Positions 1 through 8,596 of a DNA stretch of 64,000 nucleotides are shown piece after piece. Origin of the DNA: Brevundimonas sp. UBA7506 (GTDB lineage Bacteria > Pseudomonadota > Alphaproteobacteria > Caulobacterales > Caulobacteraceae); contig NZ_DLNQ01000007.1 of assembly GCF_002479495.1 (NCBI RefSeq), forward strand, positions 96,360 to 160,359, in the 5' to 3' direction. A model generated the notes under the pieces. It was not told the DNA's origin. It did not search any database and saw nothing but the letters and a program-made list of their open reading frames with translations. Positions within the stretch are counted from its first letter, which is position 1. Each line of letters begins with the position of its first letter. The position numbers and the translations under genes were made by a program.

Positions 1-1
1 C

Positions 2-1900
2 GCCTATGACGTCGGCGGCGGCGTGGAAGTCTATGGTGAGTTCCTGCTGAACCGTCGCGAGAGCCGCACCGACAGCTATCGGCAGTTCTGGAACTACACC
101 TACACCTCGACGGGGCTGGGCTATGGCGGGGATCCCGTCACCGGCTTCAGCGGCGACTACTATCTGAGCGCGACGCCGATCACGGACCACTTCGATCAGT
201 CGCAACGCGTGGACTACATCCGCGGCGTGGCCGGCGTTCGCGGCGATCTGAACCTGTTCTCCAACACCTGGAAATGGGACGTCTTCGCCCAGTACAGCCG
301 TTCTGACGGCGACTACACCTCGGACGTGATCCTGGACGACGCCGTGGCGTCGACCAACTTCAAGACGTCGAGCTGCGTCGGCAGCAACCTGCCGGTCAGC
401 GGCCGCAAGTGCATCGACATGGACTTCACCGATCCTCGCGTGCTGCGCGGGGATCTGAGCGCCGAAGAGCGGGCCTTCCTGTTCGACACGGAAACCGGCA
501 ACACCCTCTACGAGCAGACCTATGTGGAAGGCTCGATCGGCGGCAATCTGTTTGACCTGCCGGCCGGACCTCTGGGCCTGGCGCTGGGTTTCCACATCCG
601 TCGTGACGAGATCAATGATACGCCCGGCGAAGTGACCCTGGCCGACAACAGCTGGGGTCTGTCGGGCGCCGGCATCACCCAGGGCAGCGAAGACACCCGC
701 GAAGCCTATGCCGAGCTGGCCGTGCCCCTGCTCAAGGACTTCCCCTTCGTCCAGGGGCTCGATCTGTCGCTGTCGGGACGCTACACCGACACCAAGACCT
801 CCGGCGACGCCTCGACCTACAAGGTGGGTCTGAACTGGGCGGTGAACGACGCCGTGCGCTTCCGCGCGACCCACGGCACCTCGTTCCGCGCTCCGGCCCT
901 GTTCGAACTGTATCTGGCGGACCAGACCAGCTTCGCCGGACAGCGCAATATCGACCCCTGCCTGAACCTGGACACGCGTCTGGCCGACGGCGCCGTGACG
1001 CAGAAGCTCTATGACAACTGCCGCAATGCGGCGGGTCCGGGCGGCGGCGTGGCCGGCGACTTCACCGGGGGCAACGCCTCGGCCGAGGTGGTCACCGGCG
1101 GCGGTCTGGGCGTTCTGACGCCGGAAACCTCGAAGGCGACGGTGGTGGGCGTCATCATCACCCCGCCCGAAACCGGCATCAGCCTGGCGGTCGATTACTT
1201 CGACATCAACATCAACAACCAAGTGACCAACCTGGGCGCCGGCGGGATCCTGACGGCCTGCTATCTGTCGGACAACTTCCCGACCGATCCGATCTGCAAC
1301 CAGTTCGACCGCGATCCGACCCTGGGCATCACCCAGGTGCGCGACAGCTTCATCAACATCGCCGAGCAGACGAACCGCGGCCTGGACTTCACCTTCCGCT
1401 TCATCACCGAGACGCCCTGGGGTGAGCTGACGCTGGACAGCCAGACGACCTGGACCCTGGAGAACTACACGGCGGTGTTCGCGGACAGCTCGGTCGATCC
1501 CCTGGGCGAGGTCGGCTATCCTGAACTGGTCGGCAATCTCAACGCCAGCTTCTCGCGCGGTCCGTGGACGGCCTACTGGGGCTTCGACTGGATCGGCAAC
1601 CAATCCAGCGCGGGCGAGTACCTGGAAAGCAACGGCTCGCTCTTCACCACCATTGACGGCCGTCGCGTCGAAGTGAAGGCCGACGCCGAGTTCACCGGCT
1701 TCCACAGCGCCTCGCTGGCCTATCAGTTCGACGACTGGAAGCTGATCGGCGGCGTCGCCAACATCTTCGACGAGAAGCCGCCCGCAGCCTCGACCATCAT
1801 CGGCGAGTACTCGACGACGGGGAACTCGATCCTCGCGTCGCAGTACACCGAGGCCTATTACGGCCGTCGCGTCTTCGTTCGGATCAGCAAGTCCTTCTGA
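2..1900 (+). CDS. TonB-dependent receptor, C-terminal part (5' end outside window)
   Basis: The frame is open from the first bases, so the signal peptide, TonB box and most or all of the plug lie upstream. What is visible is the outer-membrane beta-barrel: alternating aromatic/polar strands, the family motif around residue 280 (FRATHGTSFRAPALFELY), a late NIFDEKPP turn and the terminal strand ending in VFVRISKSF with a C-terminal Phe, as barrel-assembly signals require. Several Cys residues sit in predicted outer loops. Family knowledge says such receptors import siderophores, vitamins or oligosaccharides using TonB energy. The substrate cannot be read from the sequence. It is followed by a strong terminator, so this is the last gene of its unit. 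Confidence 0.93.
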   Translation, partial: AYDVGGGVEVYGEFLLNRRESRTDSYRQFWNYTYTSTGLGYGGDPVTGFSGDYYLSATPITDHFDQSQRVDYIRGVAGVRGDLNLFSNTWKWDVFAQYSRSDGDYTSDVILDDAVASTNFKTSSCVGSNLPVSGRKCIDMDFTDPRVLRGDLSAEERAFLFDTETGNTLYEQTYVEGSIGGNLFDLPAGPLGLALGFHIRRDEINDTPGEVTLADNSWGLSGAGITQGSEDTREAYAELAVPLLKDFPFVQGLDLSLSGRYTDTKTSGDASTYKVGLNWAVNDAVRFRATHGTSFRAPALFELYLADQTSFAGQRNIDPCLNLDTRLADGAVTQKLYDNCRNAAGPGGGVAGDFTGGNASAEVVTGGGLGVLTPETSKATVVGVIITPPETGISLAVDYFDININNQVTNLGAGGILTACYLSDNFPTDPICNQFDRDPTLGITQVRDSFINIAEQTNRGLDFTFRFITETPWGELTLDSQTTWTLENYTAVFADSSVDPLGEVGYPELVGNLNASFSRGPWTAYWGFDWIGNQSSAGEYLESNGSLFTTIDGRRVEVKADAEFTGFHSASLAYQFDDWKLIGGVANIFDEKPPAASTIIGEYSTTGNSILASQYTEAYYGRRVFVRISKSF

Positions 1901-1924
1901 TCGAAAGAACATCTGTGTTCCGGG

Positions 1925-1960
1925 AGGGCGGCGAGGCTTCTCGCCGCCCTTTCCATTTTT
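1925..1960 (+). terminator. Rho-independent terminator of the TonB-dependent receptor
   Basis: A perfect 11-bp stem (1925-1935 with 1940-1950) closes a GCTT loop and is followed by a T-rich run (TTTCCATTTTT). It lies 25 bases after the receptor stop codon and before the next gene. Confidence 0.9.
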
Positions 1961-2016
1961 GTGCTGTGCGGCGAGGCGGACCCTGCCTTATCCATAGCTG
2001 AGGCTTAGGGGGAAGC

Positions 2017-2808
2017 ATGGCTATCATCACCGGGATCAAGGACACGCTGGACGCCGAGGTGGCGCGGTTCTCACAGACGCCGCTGGCGCAGCCGGTCCTG
2101 CTTAACAGCGTGCCCAAGGGCGGCACCCATCTGTTGCGCAACATCGTCAGGATGTTCGTGCCCGTCGAGCAGCACTACGATCGCGACTTCGTGCAGATCC
2201 CCAACATGCATCTGCACCTGGAGGCCTTCAATCCGCACGCGCCCAGGCTCAGCGCCGCGCACCTGCTGTTCAGCGACCAGGCCGCCGCCAATGTCCGCAC
2301 CGCCCGCCATGTCCTGTTGGTGCGCGACCCCTACGACTGGGTGCTGGCGCGCGCCCGGTTCTTTGTCTCGGACACCTTCCATCAGGAGAATCTGGAGCAT
2401 CTGAAGTCCGGCGTGTTCAACGCCGACATGCTGATGAACTTCATGATCTTCGGCCTGCATGGGAAGACGCCGGCCCTGGCCGACATCTACACGCACAATG
2501 CCGCCTCCTGGCTGGGGACGGGGGTCTATCTGGTCCGTTACGAGGATATTCTGGCGGCGCTGGGCGATCTGGATGCGCCGTCGTCAGAGGCCTATTTCCG
2601 CGCGCTTCTGGACGCCTGCGGCATCGCCTTGCCGGAAGACTGGAAGGCGCGCGTGCGGATCGGCTCGGACCGCAAGCTGAGCCGGACGGCGCGCGAGAAC
2701 TTGATGTTGCCGGAAGGCATGACCTTCCCGTCGGAACTGCCAGAGCAGCAAAAGCGGCTGGTGGACTTCCACGCGCCCGGCCTGCGCAGCCTGCTGGGCT
2801 ACGCCTAG
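2017..2808 (+). CDS. Sulfotransferase-like protein
   Basis: A 263-residue protein with the two PAPS-binding signatures of the sulfotransferase fold: an N-terminal 5'-phosphosulfate loop (SVPKGGTHLLRNIV, about residues 29-42) and a 3'-phosphate motif (VLLVRDPYDWVLARARFF, about 93-110). No signal peptide is seen, so it is probably cytoplasmic. The ATG is preceded by GGGGGAAG at good spacing. It stands alone behind the receptor's terminator and converges on the M1 peptidase gene, sharing the bases of its stop codon with it. The acceptor is unknown. Such proteins can sulfate carbohydrates or lipids, but this member is short and divergent, so activity is inference. Confidence 0.75.
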   Translation: MAIITGIKDTLDAEVARFSQTPLAQPVLLNSVPKGGTHLLRNIVRMFVPVEQHYDRDFVQIPNMHLHLEAFNPHAPRLSAAHLLFSDQAAANVRTARHVLLVRDPYDWVLARARFFVSDTFHQENLEHLKSGVFNADMLMNFMIFGLHGKTPALADIYTHNAASWLGTGVYLVRYEDILAALGDLDAPSSEAYFRALLDACGIALPEDWKARVRIGSDRKLSRTARENLMLPEGMTFPSELPEQQKRLVDFHAPGLRSLLGYA

Positions 2809-4505
2809 CCGGCGCTCTGAGACGCCTTCCAGACCTCGAGGTACTCCAGGCGGCGCAGCACCTTTGAACCGGGGTCCAGCAGGATGTGGGCGCTGGAGGG
2901 CGCCGTGAAGACGGCGCGACCGTCGGTCATGGGCAGGGCGCGCAGACGGCCGTCCACCTCGACCTCGACAGGCAGGGGGAAGGGGCGGCCGTTTCCGGTC
3001 TTCCACTCCACGGTGACGCGCTCGCCGTCGCGGGTCATGACCAGATCGGGCAGGGCGGCCTGATAGAGGTAGGCGTCGAAGAACCAGCCCAGATCGCGGC
3101 CGGTCACCTGATTGACGATAGCCACATACTCCGGCGTCGTGGCGTAGCGCGGGGCGAAGTTCCCCGGCTTGGGGTCGGGGTGGCCATAGACCAGTCGGCG
3201 CAGGGATTCGTAGAAGGCCTCGTCGCCGATGTAGAGGCGCAGGGTGTGGGCGATCAGGGCGCCCTTGTAATAGAGGTCCAGCCCCGGCCCGGTCTCGCCG
3301 TTGTAGACCGTGCCCGCGTCCTGGGGCTTGCCCGAGACCACGGGGAAACGATTGGCCAGCGTCAGCCGCATGGTCTGCAGTTCGGACTGCATGGCGCGCT
3401 CGCCGTTCAGCCAGCGGGCGTAGAGGGGCTGCATATAGGTGCCGAAGCCCTCGTGCAGCCACATGTCGTCCCAGTCGGCGTTGGTCAGCTGATTGCCGAA
3501 CCATTCGTGCGCCAGTTCGTGCTGCAGCAGCCAGTCGTAGCCCTTGCCGTCCAGCTTGTAGCCGTTGCCGTAGGCGTTGATGGTCTGGTGCTCCATGCCC
3601 AGGTGCGGGGTCTCGACCACGCCCATCTTCTCGTCGCCGAAGGGGAAGGGGCCGATGGTCGCCTCATAGAAGTCGAGCTGCTTGGGGAACTCGGCGAACA
3701 GGGCGGCGGCCTTGGCCGGATCGTCCGACGCCAGGCGCCAGAAGCGCAGGGGAATCACATTGCCGAAGCGGCTGGGGTAGTCGGCGGCCATCTCGACGAA
3801 GGGGCCGACGTTCAGGCTGATGGCGTAGGTGTCGGGCTGGCGCGCGGTCCAGTTCCAGGTGGTCGTGCCGTCGCCGTTGTCGGTCTTGCCCAGGAAGCGG
3901 CCGTTGGCGGGGGCGCTGAGGGCGGTCGGGACGGTGATGTGCAGATCGACGCGGTCGGGCTCGCCCTGCGGATGGTCGATGCAGGGCCAGAACAGGTCGC
4001 AGCCTTCGCCCTGAACCGCGCTGGCGATCCAGGGCTGACCATCGGGCGTCTTGGCCCAGACGAAGCCGCCGTCCCAGGGCGCGCGCTTGGCCTGATGCGG
4101 GCGGCCGGCGTAGGCGATGCGGACGGAGGCGGTCTGGCCGGCCTCCAGGGCGCGCGGCAGGGGGATGGTCAGGCGGCCCTCGGGATTGGACCAGCCGGTG
4201 ACCGTCTGGCCGTCCACGGCGATGGAAGTGATGGCGAACAGGGTGTCCAGTTCGACCACGACGGCGCTGGCCGGGGCCGCAGCGGTGAAGTCGAGGACGG
4301 CGACGCCCTCGATCGACTGGGTCTCGGGCAGCAGCTTGAACGACAGGTCCGCCTTGTCGAAATGCAGGGCCAGTTGTTCCGACGTGCGGGGCGTGCCGCT
4401 GGACAGGGTGAAGGCCGTCGAATCGCGAGCGGGGGCGGCCTCCTGGGCCAGCGCCGGGGCGCTGATCAGGGCGGTGGTCAGGCAGAGGGCGGCGGTCAGG
4501 CGCAA
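2805..4505 (-). CDS. M1 family metallopeptidase (aminopeptidase N-like), exported
   Basis: A zinc peptidase with the M1 signature HELAHEWFGNQ followed by the third ligand Glu in WLHEGFGTYM, after an N-terminal beta domain. Next to the substrate-binding position it has GMEHQT where classical aminopeptidases have GxMEN, so exopeptidase specificity is uncertain. I place the start at the TTG at 4505 (566 residues). It has GGAG about 8 bases upstream and begins a clean signal peptide (LTAALCLTTALISAPALAQ). The longest open frame begins at a TTG at 4595, but its first codons are the stem and T-run of the rpmB terminator, so that start is unlikely. Likely periplasmic, degrading peptides. Confidence 0.9.
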   Translation of the reverse strand: MRLTAALCLTTALISAPALAQEAAPARDSTAFTLSSGTPRTSEQLALHFDKADLSFKLLPETQSIEGVAVLDFTAAAPASAVVVELDTLFAITSIAVDGQTVTGWSNPEGRLTIPLPRALEAGQTASVRIAYAGRPHQAKRAPWDGGFVWAKTPDGQPWIASAVQGEGCDLFWPCIDHPQGEPDRVDLHITVPTALSAPANGRFLGKTDNGDGTTTWNWTARQPDTYAISLNVGPFVEMAADYPSRFGNVIPLRFWRLASDDPAKAAALFAEFPKQLDFYEATIGPFPFGDEKMGVVETPHLGMEHQTINAYGNGYKLDGKGYDWLLQHELAHEWFGNQLTNADWDDMWLHEGFGTYMQPLYARWLNGERAMQSELQTMRLTLANRFPVVSGKPQDAGTVYNGETGPGLDLYYKGALIAHTLRLYIGDEAFYESLRRLVYGHPDPKPGNFAPRYATTPEYVAIVNQVTGRDLGWFFDAYLYQAALPDLVMTRDGERVTVEWKTGNGRPFPLPVEVEVDGRLRALPMTDGRAVFTAPSSAHILLDPGSKVLRRLEYLEVWKASQSAG

Positions 4506-4561
4506 GGCTTCGGCTCCGGCAGAGGTCGCGATGACCGTAGCGGGGGGCGACGAGGGCGCAA

Positions 4562-4592
4562 AGAAAAAGGCCGGTGTTTCCACCGGCCTCTT
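4562..4592 (-). terminator. Rho-independent terminator of rpmB
   Basis: On the minus strand a 9-bp stem AGGCCGGTG / CACCGGCCT closes a GAAA tetraloop and runs into TTTTTCTTT. It sits about 25 bases after the rpmB stop codon and upstream of the likely M1 peptidase start. Confidence 0.9.
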
Positions 4593-4615
4593 CAAACTTG
4601 GTCAGACGGCGCTGA

Positions 4616-4912
4616 TTAAGCGGCGGTCTGCTCGGCCAGCTTGGCCTTGACCTGGCGCTTGATGCGCTGGGCGGCGACCGACAGCTTTTCGTCGCGAGCC
4701 TTGACGATGAAGGCGTCCAGGCCGCCCTTGTAGTCGAGGGTGCGCAGGGCGGCGTTCGAGATACGCAGCGAGAAGGTTTGGCCCAGCGATTCCGAGGCCA
4801 CCTTGACCGTCTTCAGCGACGGCAGGAAGCGGCGCTTGGTCTTGATGTTCGAGTGGCTCACATTGTGGCCGACCATCGGGCCGATACCCGTGAGTTCGCA
4901 ACGACGCGACAT
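4616..4912 (-). CDS. rpmB: 50S ribosomal protein L28
   Basis: A 98-residue protein beginning MSRRCELTG and reading [19 protein letters not shown], the typical L28 N-terminal and zinc-less core motifs; it is basic throughout. It binds 23S rRNA in the large subunit. I chose the ATG at 4912 because L28 homologues begin with this Met-Ser-Arg-Arg; the open frame upstream to 4957 does not resemble L28. The gene is monocistronic, with its own terminator directly downstream. Confidence 0.97.
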   Translation of the reverse strand: MSRRCELTGIGPMVGHNVSHSNIKTKRRFLPSLKTVKVASESLGQTFSLRISNAALRTLDYKGGLDAFIVKARDEKLSVAAQRIKRQVKAKLAEQTAA

Positions 4913-5139
4913 CTTAAGATCCTCAAGGTCACATCCGCGAGACGTGTGCGGACGCATGAAACAGGTGCACGCAGCGGGCGGACCCCTGCGAGAGAGGGGG
5001 CCGTATAGAGGAATGACTCGGAGGCCGTCAAGGCTGGAGTCGAGTCAGGCCAGGGATTCTGGCGGGGATCGAGGCTGTCCGGCGCGCGGGATCGCCTTCG
5101 TTCAGCCAGCGTTCAACGACCTGCTATACAGAGGATAGC

Positions 5140-5643
5140 ATGAAGACCCATTGGAAGCCGTTCCCCATGAAGACGCTGCCTGTTTCGTTCGCTCGAGTCC
5201 TGGCCCTGGCCGCCCCCGTTGTCGCCGGCGCCGTCATGCTGGGCGCGCCTGCGGCGGCCCCCCAGGCCCAGACGGCGGCCCCGGCCCAGCCGGTCCTGCC
5301 GGGCTACTGGGAATACACCACCAGCGCACTGGGCAGCCGCGACACCGAGCAGAAGTGCGTGCGCCCCAGCGAGATCAACCGCTTCTTCGGCGGGCTGTCG
5401 ACCAACCGCTGGAAATGCACCTATCCGACGCGTCAGGTCGGCGACGGGCGGGCGCGTTTCGAAGGCACCTGCCAGGACAAGAAGGGCCGTCGCGTCAGCG
5501 TGCGCCTGAACGGCACCTATCAAACCGAGAGCTTCCATTTCAACGGCGGCGCCCAGCTGATGCGAGGCACCCCCTATATCCCGGCCAGCATCACCGCGCG
5601 TCGTCTCAGCGCCCAGTGCCCGGCGAACGCCGAGTATTTCTAA
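5140..5643 (+). CDS. DUF3617-type exported small protein
   Basis: A 167-residue protein with a hydrophobic leader (about residues 17-45) followed by PGYWEYTT and a conserved Cys in QKCVRPSEINRFF, then paired Cys in KCTYP and GTCQD. This is the layout of DUF3617 proteins, secreted proteins of unknown function common in Proteobacteria. AGAGGA precedes the ATG, supporting this start; a second Met at codon 10 is an alternative. The stop codon overlaps the stop of the convergent DUF2306 gene. Function unknown. Confidence 0.75.
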   Translation: MKTHWKPFPMKTLPVSFARVLALAAPVVAGAVMLGAPAAAPQAQTAAPAQPVLPGYWEYTTSALGSRDTEQKCVRPSEINRFFGGLSTNRWKCTYPTRQVGDGRARFEGTCQDKKGRRVSVRLNGTYQTESFHFNGGAQLMRGTPYIPASITARRLSAQCPANAEYF

Positions 5644-6269
5644 GCCTTTCCTGAGCGGCGCAGCCAAAGCTCCGCCGCGATCAGGTTGGGAACCCAGGCC
5701 AGGAATGAGATGGCGCGGTACCAGGGCAGGAAGGGCAGATCCAGGACCATGACCAGCGGCAGGTAGAGCCGCAGGGTTACGGCGGCCAGGGTCAGGGCCC
5801 AGGAGCGGATCATCCAGCGGCGGTGCTCGTCGAAGCGGCCCTGCACGGCGGCGCGCCAGCCTAGGAGGGTTGTGGCGATCCAGAGGACGGCGAGGGCGCC
5901 GAAGCCGGCCGAGGCGATGGGTCCTGCGTGGGAGCCGGGAGCCAGAATCAGGCCCGCCGAGCCGCCGACCAGGCATCCCGCGCCATAGACCCTCCCGATC
6001 CAGCGGTGGGGCGGGCCGGCTGTGCGGCGCAGGACCGGCAGGAACTGGAGCGACCCCAGCGCCAGGGCCGTGACGGAGCCTGCGACGTGGACGAAGAGCC
6101 ACGGAACGCCGCGTGGGTTGCCCAGGGCCTGGGCGGGCGTTTGCGGCGGTTGCAGCAGATAGCGGGCGGAATAGACGCTGATCCCCAGGCAGAGGAGGGC
6201 GAGCAGCGCCCAGCCGATGCGGAAGCGCCAGGACGTGCGGCGGGGCGAAGGCGGGGCGGCGGTGGTCAT
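5640..6269 (-). CDS. DUF2306 family membrane protein
   Basis: A 209-residue integral membrane protein with about five to six hydrophobic helices. It carries the DUF2306 pattern HVAGSVTALALGSLQFLP, then HRWIGRVYG, and finally HRRWMIRSWALTLAAVTLRLYLP. Conserved His and Arg residues sit at helix ends; heme or metal binding has been suggested for related families but nothing here proves it. I use the ATG at 6269 (MTTAAPPSP); longer in-frame starts would run into the divergent LytTR gene and have no family similarity. It is divergent from the LytTR regulator with about 100 bases between, so that regulator may control it (inference). Confidence 0.8.
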   Translation of the reverse strand: MTTAAPPSPRRTSWRFRIGWALLALLCLGISVYSARYLLQPPQTPAQALGNPRGVPWLFVHVAGSVTALALGSLQFLPVLRRTAGPPHRWIGRVYGAGCLVGGSAGLILAPGSHAGPIASAGFGALAVLWIATTLLGWRAAVQGRFDEHRRWMIRSWALTLAAVTLRLYLPLVMVLDLPFLPWYRAISFLAWVPNLIAAELWLRRSGKA

Positions 6270-6372
6270 GCAGGGCCTCGTTGGCGGTTTCGCCGAACGC
6301 CATTGCCGGACGGGCGGCGGCTCGCTAGGCCTTGCTTCGCGAGCGGCGCCAGGGTTGCGCGAACGGGGCGGC

Positions 6373-7149
6373 ATGAGCGGAGAGGCGACAAGGACGGGGG
6401 CGGCGGCCATGGCGCGGCGATGGGGCGTCGACCTGGCCATGCTGATCGCGATCGGCCTGCTGATGGGATTTTTGGGGCCGTTCGGCTCGGACCGCATCCC
6501 GGACGCCTATCGCTATATCTACTGGATGATCTGCATGGTCGGCGGCGGGGTGATCGGGATTACGGCCGATGAGCTGCTGAGCCGTCGCATGGCTTCGGGC
6601 TGGCGACGGGTCGCGGTCGTTTCGGTGCTGATGACGCCGGCGGTGTCGCTGCTGGTGTTGAGTACCGAGCACCTTCTCATGGGCGGGCGGCTCGACTGGC
6701 AGGGCTTCGGGCGCCTTCTCTGGCAGGTCTGGCCCATCCTGCTGGCGGTGATGGCGGTGCGAGCCCTGGTCTGGCGGCGTTCGCCGGCGCGCGTCGAGAC
6801 GCGGACCATCATCGCCCCGCCCTTGCCCGAGGCCGAGGCCGCGTTCAGGCGGCGCCTGTCGGCGAAACGGCGCGCGGCGCGGCTGATCGCGATCGAGGCC
6901 CACGACCATTATCTGAAGGTCCACACGGATGCGGGGGTCGAACTGGTCGCCCTGCGTTTCGGCGACGCCCTGGAGGAACTGGGCGGCGCGCACGGCTGGC
7001 GCGTTCACCGGTCATGGTGGGTGGCGGCCGATGCGGTGGAGGATGTGCGCTGGCGGCGCGGCGTCGGCGAACTGCGTCTGGTCGGCGGCCTGACGGCGCC
7101 GGTGAGCCGGACCTACGGCCCTGTGCTGAAAGAGGCGGGCTGGTTCTAG
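6373..7149 (+). CDS. Membrane-anchored LytTR-family transcriptional regulator
   Basis: 258 residues. Four hydrophobic segments occupy about residues 15-125, followed by a linker and a C-terminal LytTR DNA-binding domain with the family landmarks LIAIEAHDHYLKVHTD, LRFGDALEEL and WRVHRSWWVA. It has no receiver or kinase domain, so it should act as a one-component regulator whose membrane part senses a signal or anchors it. The ATG at 6373 has GGGG upstream and starts just before the first membrane helix. It is divergent from the DUF2306 membrane protein gene, a frequent arrangement for LytTR regulators and their membrane partners; its target is unknown. Confidence 0.85.
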   Translation: MSGEATRTGAAAMARRWGVDLAMLIAIGLLMGFLGPFGSDRIPDAYRYIYWMICMVGGGVIGITADELLSRRMASGWRRVAVVSVLMTPAVSLLVLSTEHLLMGGRLDWQGFGRLLWQVWPILLAVMAVRALVWRRSPARVETRTIIAPPLPEAEAAFRRRLSAKRRAARLIAIEAHDHYLKVHTDAGVELVALRFGDALEELGGAHGWRVHRSWWVAADAVEDVRWRRGVGELRLVGGLTAPVSRTYGPVLKEAGWF

Positions 7150-7154
7150 GGCCA

Positions 7155-7190
7155 AAGAAAAGGCCCGGCGTTTCCGCCGGGCCTTTGTCG
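7155..7190. terminator. Bidirectional terminator between the LytTR gene and carD
   Basis: A 12-bp perfect stem (7159-7170 with 7175-7186) and TTTC loop lie between two convergent genes. On the minus strand the stem is followed by TTTTCTTTGG, on the plus strand by TTTG, so it probably serves both genes and works best for carD. Confidence 0.88.
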
Positions 7191-7210
7191 TATCCGTCTG
7201 TCGCCGTGGA

Positions 7211-7771
7211 TCAGGCGGCTTCGGCCTCGGCCTCGGCGGCGGCCAGTTCGGCGGCGGTCGGGACCGGCTTCTTGGCGCTCAGCGACTTGGCCAGCAGGGC
7301 GACGGCGGCGTCCTTGTCGATGCGGTTGGCGGCGGCGACTTCGCGAGCCATGCGGTCCAGGGCTGATTCGTAGAGCTGACGCTCCGAATAGGACTGTTCC
7401 GGCTGGGTGTCGGCGCGGTGCAGGTCGCGGACCACTTCAGCGATCGAGATCAGGTCGCCCGAGTTGATCTTGGCTTCGTATTCCTGGGCGCGACGCGACC
7501 ACATGGTGCGCTTGACGCGGGCGCGGCCCTTGAGGGTCGTCAGGGCCTTGGTGACGGTGTCGTCGGCGGCCAGGGTGCGCAGACCGGCGGTCTTGGCCTT
7601 CTTGGTCGGGACGCGCAGGGTCATTTTTTCATGGTCGAAGGTCACGACATAGACCTCCAGCGACATGCCGGCGACTTCCTGAGTCTCGATGGCGGCCACC
7701 TTGCCGACGCCATGGGCGGGATAGACCACCGCATCGCCAACCTTGAATTCCAGACCGGTCTTGCTCGTCAT
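7211..7771 (-). CDS. carD: CarD/CdnL family RNA polymerase-binding regulator
   Basis: 186 residues. The N-terminal RNAP-interaction (Tudor-like) domain reads FKVGDAVVYPAHGVGKVAAIE, followed by the helical DNA-contacting domain with the conserved Trp in MWSRRAQEYEAKI and an Ala/Glu-rich tail. Family members bind the RNA polymerase beta subunit and stabilise open complexes at rRNA and growth promoters. The ATG at 7771 is preceded by AAAGGA; upstream codons of the open frame do not belong to the family. It lies downstream of fdxA on the same strand with 312 bases between, so a separate promoter is likely. Confidence 0.95.
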   Translation of the reverse strand: MTSKTGLEFKVGDAVVYPAHGVGKVAAIETQEVAGMSLEVYVVTFDHEKMTLRVPTKKAKTAGLRTLAADDTVTKALTTLKGRARVKRTMWSRRAQEYEAKINSGDLISIAEVVRDLHRADTQPEQSYSERQLYESALDRMAREVAAANRIDKDAAVALLAKSLSAKKPVPTAAELAAAEAEAEAA

Positions 7772-8083
7772 GTCATTCCTTTCCCGGAACAGGGGCGAAG
7801 CGAGGCGCTGAACGCAGCCGATGGGCGAAAACAACCCCGCCGCCGGAAACTGGTCCCGTCGGTTGGGCGGTCAGGTCACACATCAGAAGCGAAAGCGGAT
7901 CACCGAACCTCTGGCCGACCCCGTCTGTTCGGCGGGGGACTGTCGCAAACGCGGGCGGCGCGCATGACTGCGGAACCGCCCGTTTCGAATAGGGAGGAAC
8001 CTATCATAAAATTAGGAAATCTCAAAACATCCACAGGACGACTGAGCGGTTCCGGCACTTTGTGACCGGATTGTGTTCAGGTC
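7772..8083. other. Intergenic region between fdxA and carD
   Basis: A 312-base gap. It should contain the carD promoter and the end of the fdxA transcript. An A/T-rich patch at about 8004-8036 stands out from the GC-rich surroundings. I see no clear terminator hairpin, RNA gene or coding frame. Confidence 0.5.
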
Positions 8084-8425
8084 TTAGGAGCCCTTGCCGG
8101 GCTTCTCGCTGAAGTATTTCTCGAACTTGCCGGTCTCGCGCTCGTACTGTTCGCGGTCGGCGGGCGGCGTGCCCTTGACGGTGATGTTGGGCCAGACCTT
8201 GGCGTACTCGGCGTTGACCTGCAGCCACTTGCCGTCCGGCTCGTCCTCGGTGTCGGGGACAATGGCGTCGACGGGGCACTCCGGCTCGCACACGCCGCAG
8301 TCGATGCATTCGTCGGGAGCAATGACCAGGAAGTTCTCGCCCTCGTAGAAGCAGTCCACCGGGCAGACCTCGACACAGTCCATGAACTTACATTTCACGC
8401 AGGCGTCGGTGACGATGTAGGTCAT
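8084..8425 (-). CDS. fdxA: Ferredoxin FdxA (7Fe-8S type)
   Basis: 113 residues. The N-terminal half carries two cluster motifs: [18 protein letters not shown] (3Fe-4S plus one ligand of the other cluster) and [16 protein letters not shown] (4Fe-4S), followed by the C-terminal extension around [13 protein letters not shown] typical of alphaproteobacterial FdxA. It is a cytoplasmic low-potential electron carrier. The ATG at 8425 gives the invariant start MTYIVTDAC. In many alphaproteobacteria fdxA sits between an S4-domain/helicase pair and carD, as here, although a YceI gene and a repeat element separate them in this window. Confidence 0.96.
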   Translation of the reverse strand: MTYIVTDACVKCKFMDCVEVCPVDCFYEGENFLVIAPDECIDCGVCEPECPVDAIVPDTEDEPDGKWLQVNAEYAKVWPNITVKGTPPADREQYERETGKFEKYFSEKPGKGS

Positions 8426-8596
8426 GGCGGTCGGGCGGGCTCTCTGGCGCAATCAGGGTCGAGGGCGGGCAAATGGCCCCGTCGGAACCAACTGTCAACC
8501 GAGGGCGCTGTCGCAAGGGCGCGGGGAGCTTGACCGGGCCGGGTCGCGTCTGCATCCCATGCGATTACCGTTCATCGCTCAGAAGGAGGTTCGCCT

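Noticed and set aside
2886..4619. 577-codon plus-strand open frame antisense to the M1 peptidase
   Set aside because: Gly/Val/Gln-rich composition typical of the antisense of a high-GC gene; the minus strand encodes a clear M1 peptidase and rpmB.
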